A stretch of 8,428 nt of DNA from Desulfuromusa sp. (GCA_023145655.1 JAGLDI010000090.1:1-8428), one strand, 5' to 3'; numbered from the stretch's first letter, positions 1 through 7,089 are shown. Notes: generated by a model from the sequence alone, not told the origin. A program made the numbers and translations.

Positions 1-329
1 GGCCCCCAGGAAATAAGCAAAGTGAACCAGAAACCCTGATCATCAACCGGCTTTGCCTCTATAATGATCCCCTTTTCCTTTAAATCAGGAATAAGTTGCT
101 CATCCATAGGGGCATAAGTCTGAAACTTCGTCCCATCAGAATAGACACCGGTGACCTTATTCCCCTGAAAGGTGATACTGGTAATTTGACCACCATCAAC
201 CGCACTGAGAAATTCAGTATAATTGACCTGTTTCTGTTCAGTGTTCTTCTGTGTCATCATATTGAAAAGCATGATCATCAACAAAGAGATGACCAGCCAC
301 AGTGCTAAATTCTTTTGAAATTGGCTCAC
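1..329 (-). CDS. ftsH: FtsH membrane AAA+ zinc metalloprotease, N-terminal fragment (runs off the left edge)
   Basis: FtsH is the inner-membrane ATP-dependent protease that removes misassembled membrane proteins and selected cytosolic regulators. Only the first 109 codons are present. The start is GTG at 329-327, preceded by an AGGGGG Shine-Dalgarno about five bases upstream. The protein opens VSQFQKNLALWLVISLLMIM: a short cytoplasmic tail and a first membrane span at about residues 8-25. A periplasmic domain of about 70 residues follows, with the FtsH-typical VNYTEFL at 35-41 and VTGVYSDG at 59-66. The second membrane span is just beginning (WFTLLISWG, 101-109) where the window ends. The AAA+ and HEXXH protease domains are therefore not seen. 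The identification rests on the N-terminal layout, which matches E. coli FtsH closely, and on its position next to tilS, a very common bacterial pairing. Confidence 0.9.
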   Translation of the reverse strand, partial: MSQFQKNLALWLVISLLMIMLFNMMTQKNTEQKQVNYTEFLSAVDGGQITSITFQGNKVTGVYSDGTKFQTYAPMDEQLIPDLKEKGIIIEAKPVDDQGFWFTLLISWG

Positions 330-350
330 AAGACCCCCTATGGGTTATGG

Positions 351-378
351 TTTTTAGATTTCATTCAAAAACTGACAA
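351..378 (-). promoter_or_regulatory. Weak candidate sigma-70 promoter for ftsH
   Basis: In the 125-base gap between tilS and ftsH, the minus strand reads TTGTCA (378-373), 16 bases, then TAAAAA (356-351). Transcription would start near 344 and leave room for the Shine-Dalgarno at 339-334. The -10 box is a poor match, so this is only a candidate. ftsH may instead be read through from tilS, since I see no clear terminator in the gap. Confidence 0.25.
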
Positions 379-454
379 TACTGCTCAAAACTAGCTGAAA
401 AAACTACCATAGAAGGGCCCGAGGCGACAAGCCTTTTGTCCTATTTTTTACTCT

Positions 455-1807
455 TTAAAGGAGTTCTATGCGCAAAGACATCCCCTTGTCATGCCCGGCA
501 ACCGCATGGCATGATCGACGCATACCTGCAATCCATAATATTTCCTCGCCACTCACCAATAGAGCCGTTTTCAAACGAGTTTCAGATTCAACCAGGTTGT
601 CGGAAAAGTATTGTTTTAATCGCTTATGCCCATCCATCCCCAGAGGCTCAAACCGATCCCCCACTTTCCAGCTGCGCACGCGCAATGGTAACGCCAAACC
701 GGCAAGTGAATACTCGGTTGTGTGGGATGATTCCCCTTCCAGCTCACTTTGAATGGAGGTGCGGATAATCCGGCCATCGGGCAACTCAAGCTCGCCTGGA
801 ATGGGTAAAAACAGATTAAAAGACTTTGGCAATTCGGGGGCCTCATCCCTAATCCAGAGAGTCTGGTAACGTCGGGCAACCCAACACCCCGGAAGATCCA
901 GTTGAACTTGACTCCGTTGACCCATCAGCAGATTCTCAATAGCACGCAGATGAACAGCTTCGATTCTCTGCAGATCACCCCGGATCTGGCGCACTGCTTC
1001 GCGGAGTATCCGGATACGAAGTGCCGGATGAATTTTCAACAGCGCAATCCGGTTCAAACGAAAACCATCATTTCTTGATATCACCAGATCCTCAAACTGT
1101 TGGTCAATCTGTTCCTGCCAATAACTCTCTTCAAGCTGAAATTGTTGTGTCAAAGCAACAATCCGCGCGGGAAATTGAGGGTTAATATTCAGCAATTGAG
1201 GAATAGTTTGGGTTCGCAGGCGGTTGCGCAAAAAAACGGGGTCACAATTACTTTCATCTTCAACCCAATTGAGCTGGTACTGCCGGGCATAGTCAAGAAT
1301 CTGTTTACGACTGCAATTCAACAATGGTCGCCACCAGATATCCTGATGAACCTGCATAGCCGCCAGGCCACTCTGACCACTGCCACGCAGCAGCCTCAGC
1401 ATAAAAGTTTCTACCTGATCATCCCGATGATGAGCAAGCACAATCTGTTCCGCATTTACCTGTTCGGCAATCCGCTGCAAAAACTCCCGTCGCGCCTGTC
1501 TCCCGGCCATTTCCAGGCTTATCTTGTTCTGTTCAGCCAACATCGGCACGTCACAACATTCGGCACAACAGGAGAGATCCCATTGGAGACAAAGCTCTTG
1601 AACGAACTTAGCATCGGCAGAACTTTCTGAACGAATTTGATGGTCCAGGTGGGCAACCTGAAGGGAAAGATCCAGCGGTTCTGCGAGCGACCACAAGAGA
1701 TGCAGCAACACAACCGAATCCACACCACCGGAAACCGCGACCAACAATCGGCTGGTTCCGGAAGGGATCGTGTCGGCAATCGACTGTTTTAAATAGGATG
1801 ATTTCAT
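455..1807 (-). CDS. tilS: tRNA(Ile)-lysidine synthase TilS
   Basis: TilS uses ATP and lysine to turn C34 of the CAU anticodon of tRNA-Ile2 into lysidine, switching both codon reading (AUA) and charging from Met to Ile. The 450-residue length fits the long form of the family. The N-terminal PP-loop ATPase domain has SGGVDS at residues 26-31, AHLDHQIR at 52-59, HHRDDQVETF at 126-135 and RPLL at 160-163. It also has the EDESNCDPVFLRNRLR stretch at 183-198. A linking domain follows, then the C-terminal tRNA-binding domain from about residue 370 (VGDRFEPLGMDG, KRLKQYFSD). The ATG start has no clear Shine-Dalgarno, but the PP-loop falls at the expected distance from it and no later Met could be used. 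Odd feature: five cysteines at residues 73-85. The gene lies 59 bases after the terminator of a tRNA unit and 125 bases before ftsH. Confidence 0.95.
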   Translation of the reverse strand: MKSSYLKQSIADTIPSGTSRLLVAVSGGVDSVVLLHLLWSLAEPLDLSLQVAHLDHQIRSESSADAKFVQELCLQWDLSCCAECCDVPMLAEQNKISLEMAGRQARREFLQRIAEQVNAEQIVLAHHRDDQVETFMLRLLRGSGQSGLAAMQVHQDIWWRPLLNCSRKQILDYARQYQLNWVEDESNCDPVFLRNRLRTQTIPQLLNINPQFPARIVALTQQFQLEESYWQEQIDQQFEDLVISRNDGFRLNRIALLKIHPALRIRILREAVRQIRGDLQRIEAVHLRAIENLLMGQRSQVQLDLPGCWVARRYQTLWIRDEAPELPKSFNLFLPIPGELELPDGRIIRTSIQSELEGESSHTTEYSLAGLALPLRVRSWKVGDRFEPLGMDGHKRLKQYFSDNLVESETRLKTALLVSGEEILWIAGMRRSCHAVAGHDKGMSLRIELL

Positions 1808-1866
1808 GTGCCCAGAAGTCCTGTTAAATTTACGCTGTAGATTGAAGTAGATATTGAACTATAAAC

Positions 1867-1898
1867 GAAAAAAGCCCTCCCCGATAGCGGGAAAGGCT
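1867..1898 (-). terminator. Intrinsic terminator after the tRNA pair
   Basis: On the minus strand AGCCTTTCCCG (1898-1888) pairs with CGGGGAGGGCT (1883-1873) across a four-base loop CTAT, giving an 11-pair stem with two G-U pairs. A run of T follows at 1873-1867. It sits six bases past the CCA end of the second tRNA, so it ends the tRNA transcript and separates it from tilS. Confidence 0.9.
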
Positions 1899-1903
1899 TA
1901 AAA

Positions 1904-1980
1904 TGGTGGCGGTGCAGAGATTCGAACTCCGGACACTGCGGATATGAGCCGCATGCTCTAACCAACTGAGCTACACCGCC
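1904..1980 (-). tRNA. tRNA with CAU anticodon, best read as elongator tRNA-Met
   Basis: The gene is 77 bases long and folds cleanly. The acceptor arms GGCGGTG and CACCGCC pair perfectly. The D arm is GCTC/GAGC, the anticodon stem TGCGG/CCGCA with loop CTCATAT (anticodon CAT in DNA), and the T stem CGGAG/CTCTG (one G-U) with loop TTCGAAT. Discriminator A and the CCA tail are encoded. The acceptor stem and D arm start GGCGGTGTAGCTCAG, as I recall for Bacillus elongator tRNA-Met. The true alternative is tRNA-Ile2(CAU), the substrate of the TilS encoded just downstream. I prefer Met because the Ile2 genes I know have acceptor stems such as GGCCCCU or GGACCUU and A at loop position 38, whereas here it is T. 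Confidence 0.85.
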
Positions 1981-1992
1981 GAGATATTTGAA

Positions 1993-2005
1993 CCTCCAGA
2001 GGAGG
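1993..2005 (-). other. Small hairpin between the two tRNA genes
   Basis: In the 35-base spacer between the tRNAs, CCTCC and GGAGG form a perfect five-pair stem with a three-base loop. It has no T-run, so it is not a terminator. It could mark a processing site in the joint precursor; that role is inference. Confidence 0.35.
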
Positions 2006-2015
2006 AATTCGGCTT

Positions 2016-2092
<77 letters not shown>

Positions 2093-2105
2093 ACATGAGC
2101 ACTGG

Positions 2106-2134
2106 AAAATAGACTTCCAATGTAGAAATGTCAA
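2106..2134 (-). promoter_or_regulatory. Strong sigma-70 promoter of the tRNA pair
   Basis: The minus strand has a perfect -35 box TTGACA (2134-2129), a spacer of exactly 17 bases, and a -10 box TATTTT (2111-2106). Transcription should start near 2099, a few bases before the tRNA-fMet 5' end at 2092. The near-consensus match fits the high expression expected of tRNA genes. Confidence 0.85.
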
Positions 2135-2137
2135 GCG

Positions 2138-2161
2138 AAAAAACCACTCAAAAGCGGCTTT
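2138..2161 (-). terminator. Intrinsic terminator after the SPOR gene
   Basis: On the minus strand AAGCCGCT (2160-2153) pairs with AGTGGTTT (2148-2141) around loop TTTG. The stem has eight pairs, two of them G-U, and ends in a run of six T (2143-2138). It starts about ten bases after the SPOR stop codon and lies directly against the -35 box of the tRNA promoter. The stem is only moderately strong, so some read-through into the tRNAs is possible. Confidence 0.7.
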
Positions 2162-2170
2162 AGCCTAAGA

Positions 2171-2926
2171 CTACTGACGAGAAATAAATCCTTTAATCTT
2201 CTCTTTATCCTCAAGAATTTTCTGCGCCAACTGAGCAGCAGAAGAATCTCCATATGGGCCAATCCGGACCCGATACCAAAGTCCTTTCTTGCCGAGATCA
2301 GCTTCAGCCACAAATGTCGGATAGCCTTTTGCCAACATTTTCTGTTTCAAAGCAATAGCATCCCCAACCGAGCCAAAAGAACCTATCTGGACAGCATGAA
2401 TCCCACCAGAAACAACCTCTGGCATCTTTGCTTCTGCTGATTCAGTAACAACTTTAACAGGCCTCTTCTCGGCTGCGGTTTTCACAACAGCAGAATCATC
2501 CTGGATCGTCTTTTTCACAATCGGTTGATCTGGTAAATCTATCGGAGGAGTGACCCTCTTGGTTGTTTCCTGGCTTTCAACCGGAGCGAGATTAATGCCA
2601 CTTCCAAGGGGAGCGGTTTCTTTTGCCAGATCAGTATAAAAACTCAATTTCGGTTCTGCAACCACCGGTTCAGTGGCCTGAGCAGCAGTATGTTGTGACA
2701 TATCGATTGTGGGGATTGACAGACTGCCAGGTGGAGGGGTCTGTGCAACCAGAATTTTTTCCGTCTGTTGAATCTTTTGTGCCATATCTCGCTCGCCCCC
2801 CCGGCGCCCGACAATTACCCCAAGGGTGAAACTGGCAAGTGAAACCACCAGAACCAAGACCAACAAAATAACCGCCTGACGCTTTTCCATCCGCCGCTGC
2901 GTCCTTGTCTTTGACGTGCCGTTCAT
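2171..2926 (-). CDS. Membrane-anchored SPOR-domain protein
   Basis: SPOR domains bind peptidoglycan glycan strands stripped of stem peptides and so recruit proteins to the division septum. The protein has 251 residues. A basic cytoplasmic tail (residues 1-16, rich in K and R) precedes a single membrane span (about 18-40). Residues 42-172 are a low-complexity linker rich in Pro, Thr, Val and Ala, including YTDLAKETAPLGSGINL at 97-113. The SPOR domain occupies about 176-250, with HAVQIGSFGSVGDA and LWYRVRIGPY near its ends. This is the layout of FtsN and DedD: cytoplasmic tail, span, periplasmic linker, C-terminal SPOR. The ATG has a good AAGGGG Shine-Dalgarno. The gene starts 15 bases after argS and is followed by a terminator, so it is probably last in its operon. 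An FtsN-like role is possible but cannot be assigned from the sequence. Confidence 0.9.
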   Translation of the reverse strand: MNGTSKTRTQRRMEKRQAVILLVLVLVVSLASFTLGVIVGRRGGERDMAQKIQQTEKILVAQTPPPGSLSIPTIDMSQHTAAQATEPVVAEPKLSFYTDLAKETAPLGSGINLAPVESQETTKRVTPPIDLPDQPIVKKTIQDDSAVVKTAAEKRPVKVVTESAEAKMPEVVSGGIHAVQIGSFGSVGDAIALKQKMLAKGYPTFVAEADLGKKGLWYRVRIGPYGDSSAAQLAQKILEDKEKIKGFISRQ

Positions 2927-2941
2927 TTTATCCCCTTTTGT

Positions 2942-4600
2942 CTACATCTGTTCCGGAGCTGAGAGACCAAGCAACTGCAAAGCGTTTGCCAACACAGTTC
3001 TCACCGCATTTACCAGCGCCAGTCGAGCCCGACTGGTTGCCGGGTCATCAACCAATACTCGATATCGATTATAATAACTATGAAACTGTGCTGCCAGATC
3101 CTGAAGGTAGAAAACAATCCGGTGCGGTTCATAGCTGAGGGCAGCACCAGCAACTGTCTCAGGAAAACGGGCCAACTGTTTTACCAACGCCAGTTCTTCG
3201 ACCAATTCCAGACGCTGATAATCAACCGATCCGGACAATTGTTCCAGCCCTGACTCTGCAGCATTACGATTGATACTGCAAATACGCGCATGGGCATATT
3301 GAACATAGTATACAGGATTATCACTACTCTGTTGCTTGGCCAGTTCCAGATCAAAATCAAGCGGACTATCACAACGGCGCATCAGAAAAAAGAAGCGGCA
3401 GGCATCACGGCCAACTTCATCAATAACTTCCTTTAAGGTGACAAAGTTACCAGATCGTTTTCCCATGATGTACGGTTTACCATCACGCAGTAAATTCACC
3501 ATCTGGATCAGCAGAACCTCAAGATCTTCAGGGGAATGTCCCAAACCGGCAAGCATTGCCTTCATCCGCGGGATATAACCATGGTGATCGGCCCCCCAAA
3601 CATCAATAACCCGATTAAAACCCCGGTCAAACTTTTCCATATGATAAGCAACATCTGAAGCAAAATAAGTATAACTGCCATCAGATTTAATTAAAACCCG
3701 GTCCTTGTCATCACCATATTCGGTGGTGCGCAACCAGAGTGCATCATCCATCTCAAAGGAGAGCCCCTTTTCCTTTAACTTGGACAATTCTTTCTTGACC
3801 ATCCCCTGATCATAGAGATTTTTTTCACTGTACCAACTATCGAAGTGGATACCAAAAGCCTGCAAATCAACTTCTATCCACTTGAGAACTTCCGCGACCC
3901 CAAAGCGGGCACATAATTCAATTGCTTCCGCCTCAGCAACACCATTCAACCCACCCTGTTCGGTGCGATACTTAGTTGCCAGATCAATGACATAGGGGGC
4001 CTGATAGCCATCTTCTGGAAATTCAACTACCTCCCCCTGTAACTCTCTCAGACGTAACAGAATCGAGCGCCCGAGGGTCAGAACCTGATTTCCCGCATCG
4101 TTGATATAATATTCGCGCTGAACTTCAAAACCGGCCGCCTGCAACACTGCAGCGACAGTATCTCCAACCACAGCTCCGCGACCATGGCCAATGTGCAAAG
4201 GCCCCGTTGGGTTGGCGCTGACGAATTCAACCTGAATTTTTGTCCCAGCACCGATATTGCTGCAACCATATTTGTTGCCCTGTTCGGTAATCTGATCGAG
4301 AATTTCATACCAGCAGGTTGCAGCCAGGCGGAAATTGATAAATCCCGGGCCGGCAATCTCAATTTTATCACACAGAGGATTCCCCTGAAGCGCTGCGACC
4401 AGTATTTCTGCAATTTTTCGGGGTGCCTTGCGCTCAGGCTTTGCCAGAGTCAACGCCAGATTGGTAGAAAAATCACCATGCTCAGAATTCTTAGGAATTT
4501 CTAGCTGAATTTCATCCAGAGACACCTCAGAATTCAGGGTCTTATCCGCATAGCATTGTTGCAAAGATACCTTGATTGCCAGCCGTAATTGATCTTTCAT
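2942..4600 (-). CDS. argS: Arginyl-tRNA synthetase ArgS
   Basis: ArgS is the class Ia synthetase that charges tRNA-Arg with arginine in the cytoplasm; family members need the tRNA to activate the amino acid. The 552 residues match the usual length. The N-terminal Add1 domain holds IPKNSEHGDFSTNLAL at 35-50, with the family's HGDF. The catalytic domain has VEFVSANPTGPLHIGHGRG at 124-142, with HIGH at 136-139, and WGADHHGYIPRMKA at 335-348. In place of KMSKS it has MGKRSG at 379-384; a degenerate second signature is common in ArgS. The helical anticodon-binding domain (DALR type) starts near YYVQYAHARICS (431-442) and runs to the end (LLGLSAPEQM). The ATG lies ten bases after the ftsB-like stop with only a weak Shine-Dalgarno, which suggests translational coupling. 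Sequence and length show no defect. Confidence 0.98.
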   Translation of the reverse strand: MKDQLRLAIKVSLQQCYADKTLNSEVSLDEIQLEIPKNSEHGDFSTNLALTLAKPERKAPRKIAEILVAALQGNPLCDKIEIAGPGFINFRLAATCWYEILDQITEQGNKYGCSNIGAGTKIQVEFVSANPTGPLHIGHGRGAVVGDTVAAVLQAAGFEVQREYYINDAGNQVLTLGRSILLRLRELQGEVVEFPEDGYQAPYVIDLATKYRTEQGGLNGVAEAEAIELCARFGVAEVLKWIEVDLQAFGIHFDSWYSEKNLYDQGMVKKELSKLKEKGLSFEMDDALWLRTTEYGDDKDRVLIKSDGSYTYFASDVAYHMEKFDRGFNRVIDVWGADHHGYIPRMKAMLAGLGHSPEDLEVLLIQMVNLLRDGKPYIMGKRSGNFVTLKEVIDEVGRDACRFFFLMRRCDSPLDFDLELAKQQSSDNPVYYVQYAHARICSINRNAAESGLEQLSGSVDYQRLELVEELALVKQLARFPETVAGAALSYEPHRIVFYLQDLAAQFHSYYNRYRVLVDDPATSRARLALVNAVRTVLANALQLLGLSAPEQM

Positions 4601-4610
4601 CCGGTTTTTT

Positions 4611-4934
4611 TCACTTTCTTTCTATGTCCTCATCGGGAAGATAATAGATCAACTCACCCTCACGGACCATGCCAAGTTTCGTTCGAGCCAGGTGTTCCCA
4701 ATAGCTCTTATCTTTCTGTAACCGCTCAATTTCATACCGAAGCTGCTCTTGCTGTTGCCGTAGCTCCGCAAGTTCCAATTGTAACTCATGTTTCTGCTTT
4801 TCTGCCTGAAAAATCCGCAACACTCCGCGACTGCCAAAAATAGCATAAGCAAACATCAGAAAAATAACCATAAGTAAACAGATGGTAAATAAATTGTTTT
4901 TGCCAGGAGAACCCGGCTTACGTGTAGAAACCAA
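4611..4934 (-). CDS. ftsB: FtsB/DivIC-family septum formation initiator protein
   Basis: FtsB/DivIC proteins join FtsL and FtsQ at the division site and help activate septal peptidoglycan synthesis. From the start chosen here the product has 107 residues. It has a short basic tail (STRKPGSPGKNN), one membrane span (about residues 15-33, LFTICLLMVIFLMFAYAIF) and a periplasmic coiled coil of about 40 residues rich in E, Q, L and K. The family motif follows as HLARTKLGMVREGELIYYLP, and the end is acidic. No in-frame ATG precedes the span. A TTG at 4946 is possible but has no Shine-Dalgarno. The TTG at 4934-4932 has GAGG about six bases upstream, so I prefer it. The gene lies between lptD and argS with gaps of 47 and 10 bases. 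The family is certain; calling it FtsB rather than a general DivIC relative is conventional. Confidence 0.88.
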   Translation of the reverse strand: MVSTRKPGSPGKNNLFTICLLMVIFLMFAYAIFGSRGVLRIFQAEKQKHELQLELAELRQQQEQLRYEIERLQKDKSYWEHLARTKLGMVREGELIYYLPDEDIERK

Positions 4935-4981
4935 ACCACACCTCAAAAATTAACAACAAAGGGGTACCCCAAAGATCCAGA

Positions 4982-7057
4982 TCAAAACCCCCCCAGACTG
5001 CTACTGCCAACGCCTCCGACAGAACCAATTCCGCGCATGGTGAATGTCAGCATGACAGAACGATCGCGATTATCATCGCGATCTTGATCACGATAGGTGA
5101 GCTTTGCCCCCCAACATTGGTGGCGATACTCAACACCTATCACCTGCTCCAGCTGTTTATCAGTAACAAGGTCATAACGCTGCTGATAATCAAAATAGAA
5201 CGGTTTAAGAAAAGCTGCACTCAATGTTGCTTCAATATAATCAATATCACTCTCAAGTTCATAACTATACAAAACTTTAACCGAATTGCCTTGTTGGTTG
5301 CTAACTTTTCCTGCAACCGTTACCTCGGTCCAATCACCAGAACTGACATCCAGACTTGTATCGGACAGCAAAGAGAGCCACTCCGTCGGCAGTAACGCCG
5401 ATTGCAACCGCAGATCTTGAAACCGCTGCCTGCCACGAAATTCATTGGTCAGATCATAGGCTTGTGAAAGCCTGAAATATACCAACTCACGATAGCTCGG
5501 CCCCCCATTGGCATGATCAACACGTGCCGTTAGACGTTGTGTCAGAGCATATGAAAATAAATTTGCGTTATCAATACGATCAAATTGATCAAAATGGGGA
5601 AGTTCACTTTGATCAATCTCAGGGATATAAGTGTACACCAGTTCCGGCTCTATGGAGTGACGCAACCTGGCAACCGAGTCAGACGGTTGGTGAAAAACCT
5701 TCTGCATCTGCGTCGTCGCTCTGGTGGTAAACGCTGCAACACCTTGTTGTTCAGAATCGTAACCATTATTTATCCCCCAGTAATAACGCTGACGATAAGT
5801 GACTTCTGGGGCCAGGTTGACAACATCCCACAACTGAAAACTTGCCGACAGAGTGGGTCGGACAATTGCCCGATTCCCCTTAAGCCCGTCCTGACTCCAA
5901 AAATTGGTATATTCAGAATTCAGGGCATAATAGAAATCAGAGTCCATGATTCTCTGCCGGGACGCATCAAAATTAATACTTGGCAATTTCTGCAAGGTTG
6001 TATTGTCATCAGATTCCAGATCTTTGATATATTCCATTCGTCCGATAAGACTATATTTCTCCCAGTTCTTACTCAGAGAAAAGATCGACTTCACTTCAGT
6101 TCGATTATACTCTCCGGCCATGTCACCAAAGTCTTTGAAATACTCATCATCATTAACATACATCCCATCAGCAACCATTCTGATGCCTCCAGGGAGGAAA
6201 CCATCATGCTCCCATTCCAGAGCATAACGTTTTTCATCGATAGTTTCCCCGTCAATTTTATCGACATCCAGGAGATAGGCATGGGCTTCACCAGCATTCC
6301 CCTGACCAAAGACATATCGATATTCCAAGCCCTTACCAAGACCCATCTCTGACAGGTAATCAAAGTAGAGAGTCGCATCCTGGTTCACCCCAAGAACCTG
6401 ATAATAAGCACCACTATATTGATAGCCACGCCTGTCAGAGTAACCGACCTTAGGCATCAATAATCCAGATTTACGCTTATTTGTTGCCGGGTAAATCATA
6501 TAAGGGAGATAAAAAGACGGAATATCATTAATGTAAAAAACTGTATTCCGGGCACGGGCATAACCATCAATAGTCACATCAAGCCGACTGGCACCAAATT
6601 TCCACGCTGGAATCTCTCCATTGCAAGTGGTGAAAGTTCCCCTGGTGATGCGGTAATCCAGTTTTCCCAGTCGTTCAATCGTTTCACCACGAACATATAG
6701 ATTCGGATCACGCAGGTAAAAACGACCATTATTTATAATCCCAGTCCCATCTTGGGTATTAAACCGGACCCTGCTGCCAAAAAGTTCTTGATCTGGTGAA
6801 ATCAGTTCAACATCCCCCTCGGCATCAAACTCACCACTTATTTCATTCCACTTAAGGCTCTGGCTGCTGACCTCCAGATCCCCCTGAACCATTTTTACAT
6901 CCCCACTCGCCTGGTAAAGTCCGATCTCTTTCTGGTAACTCAGCTGATCAGCCTCAAGCTGAATCGGCAATTGAGAGTCACCAGTTCCTTTCCAATCCGC
7001 AGCTGTTGCCAGATATGGACCGGTAAGAAGAGCCAGAAGGAGACAAAAACGCAGCAT
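4982..7057 (-). CDS. lptD: LPS-assembly outer membrane protein LptD
   Basis: LptD is the outer-membrane beta-barrel that, plugged by the lipoprotein LptE, inserts lipopolysaccharide into the outer leaflet. The 691 residues start with a signal peptide (MLRFCLLLALLTGPYLATAA, cleavage after about residue 20). A periplasmic OstA-type beta-jellyroll follows at about 31-130 (IQLEADQLSYQKEIGLYQASGDV). The barrel then carries conserved stretches YLPYMIYP (183-190) and RKSGLLMP (195-202). Many alternating aromatic strands follow, and the chain ends in a terminal Phe. Mature LptD has only two cysteines: C145 (TFTTCNGE) and C648 (RHQCWG). E. coli LptD has four, forming two crossing disulfides, so a single link between the N-terminal domain and the barrel is expected here. 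The final residues are Gly/Ser-rich (SVGGVGSSSLGGF). The ATG lacks a Shine-Dalgarno, but the signal peptide fits it. It probably heads the operon with ftsB, argS and the SPOR gene. Confidence 0.95.
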   Translation of the reverse strand: MLRFCLLLALLTGPYLATAADWKGTGDSQLPIQLEADQLSYQKEIGLYQASGDVKMVQGDLEVSSQSLKWNEISGEFDAEGDVELISPDQELFGSRVRFNTQDGTGIINNGRFYLRDPNLYVRGETIERLGKLDYRITRGTFTTCNGEIPAWKFGASRLDVTIDGYARARNTVFYINDIPSFYLPYMIYPATNKRKSGLLMPKVGYSDRRGYQYSGAYYQVLGVNQDATLYFDYLSEMGLGKGLEYRYVFGQGNAGEAHAYLLDVDKIDGETIDEKRYALEWEHDGFLPGGIRMVADGMYVNDDEYFKDFGDMAGEYNRTEVKSIFSLSKNWEKYSLIGRMEYIKDLESDDNTTLQKLPSINFDASRQRIMDSDFYYALNSEYTNFWSQDGLKGNRAIVRPTLSASFQLWDVVNLAPEVTYRQRYYWGINNGYDSEQQGVAAFTTRATTQMQKVFHQPSDSVARLRHSIEPELVYTYIPEIDQSELPHFDQFDRIDNANLFSYALTQRLTARVDHANGGPSYRELVYFRLSQAYDLTNEFRGRQRFQDLRLQSALLPTEWLSLLSDTSLDVSSGDWTEVTVAGKVSNQQGNSVKVLYSYELESDIDYIEATLSAAFLKPFYFDYQQRYDLVTDKQLEQVIGVEYRHQCWGAKLTYRDQDRDDNRDRSVMLTFTMRGIGSVGGVGSSSLGGF

Positions 7058-7089
7058 GGGAGTCAGATATCCGTAAAATAGGACAATAA

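Noticed and set aside
345..369. Possible heat-shock (sigma-32) promoter for ftsH: TTTGAA, 13 bases, CCATAA on the minus strand.
   Set aside because: Transcription would start inside or right at the Shine-Dalgarno at 334-339, and both boxes differ from the consensus (CTTGAAA / CCCCATNT).
426..440. Hairpin GACAA-GCCTT-TTGTC after tilS as a terminator.
   Set aside because: The stem is only five A/T-rich pairs, and on the minus strand no T-run follows it. The T-rich stretch lies on the wrong side for minus-strand genes.
4961..4970. Ten-base palindrome GGGGTACCCC in the gap between lptD and the ftsB-like gene, as a possible terminator or operator.
   Set aside because: As a hairpin it would have a two-base loop, too small to form, and no T-run follows. 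A single short palindrome is not enough to call an operator.
5585..6352. Long open frame (255 codons) on the plus strand inside lptD.
   Set aside because: It is antisense to a clearly real gene, has no recognisable domain, and its composition is what the complement of lptD would give.
7058..7080. TCTGA just before lptD as a sigma-E -10 box, since E. coli lptD is under sigma-E control.
   Set aside because: No GAACTT-like box lies 15-17 bases upstream, and the start site would fall almost on the ATG.
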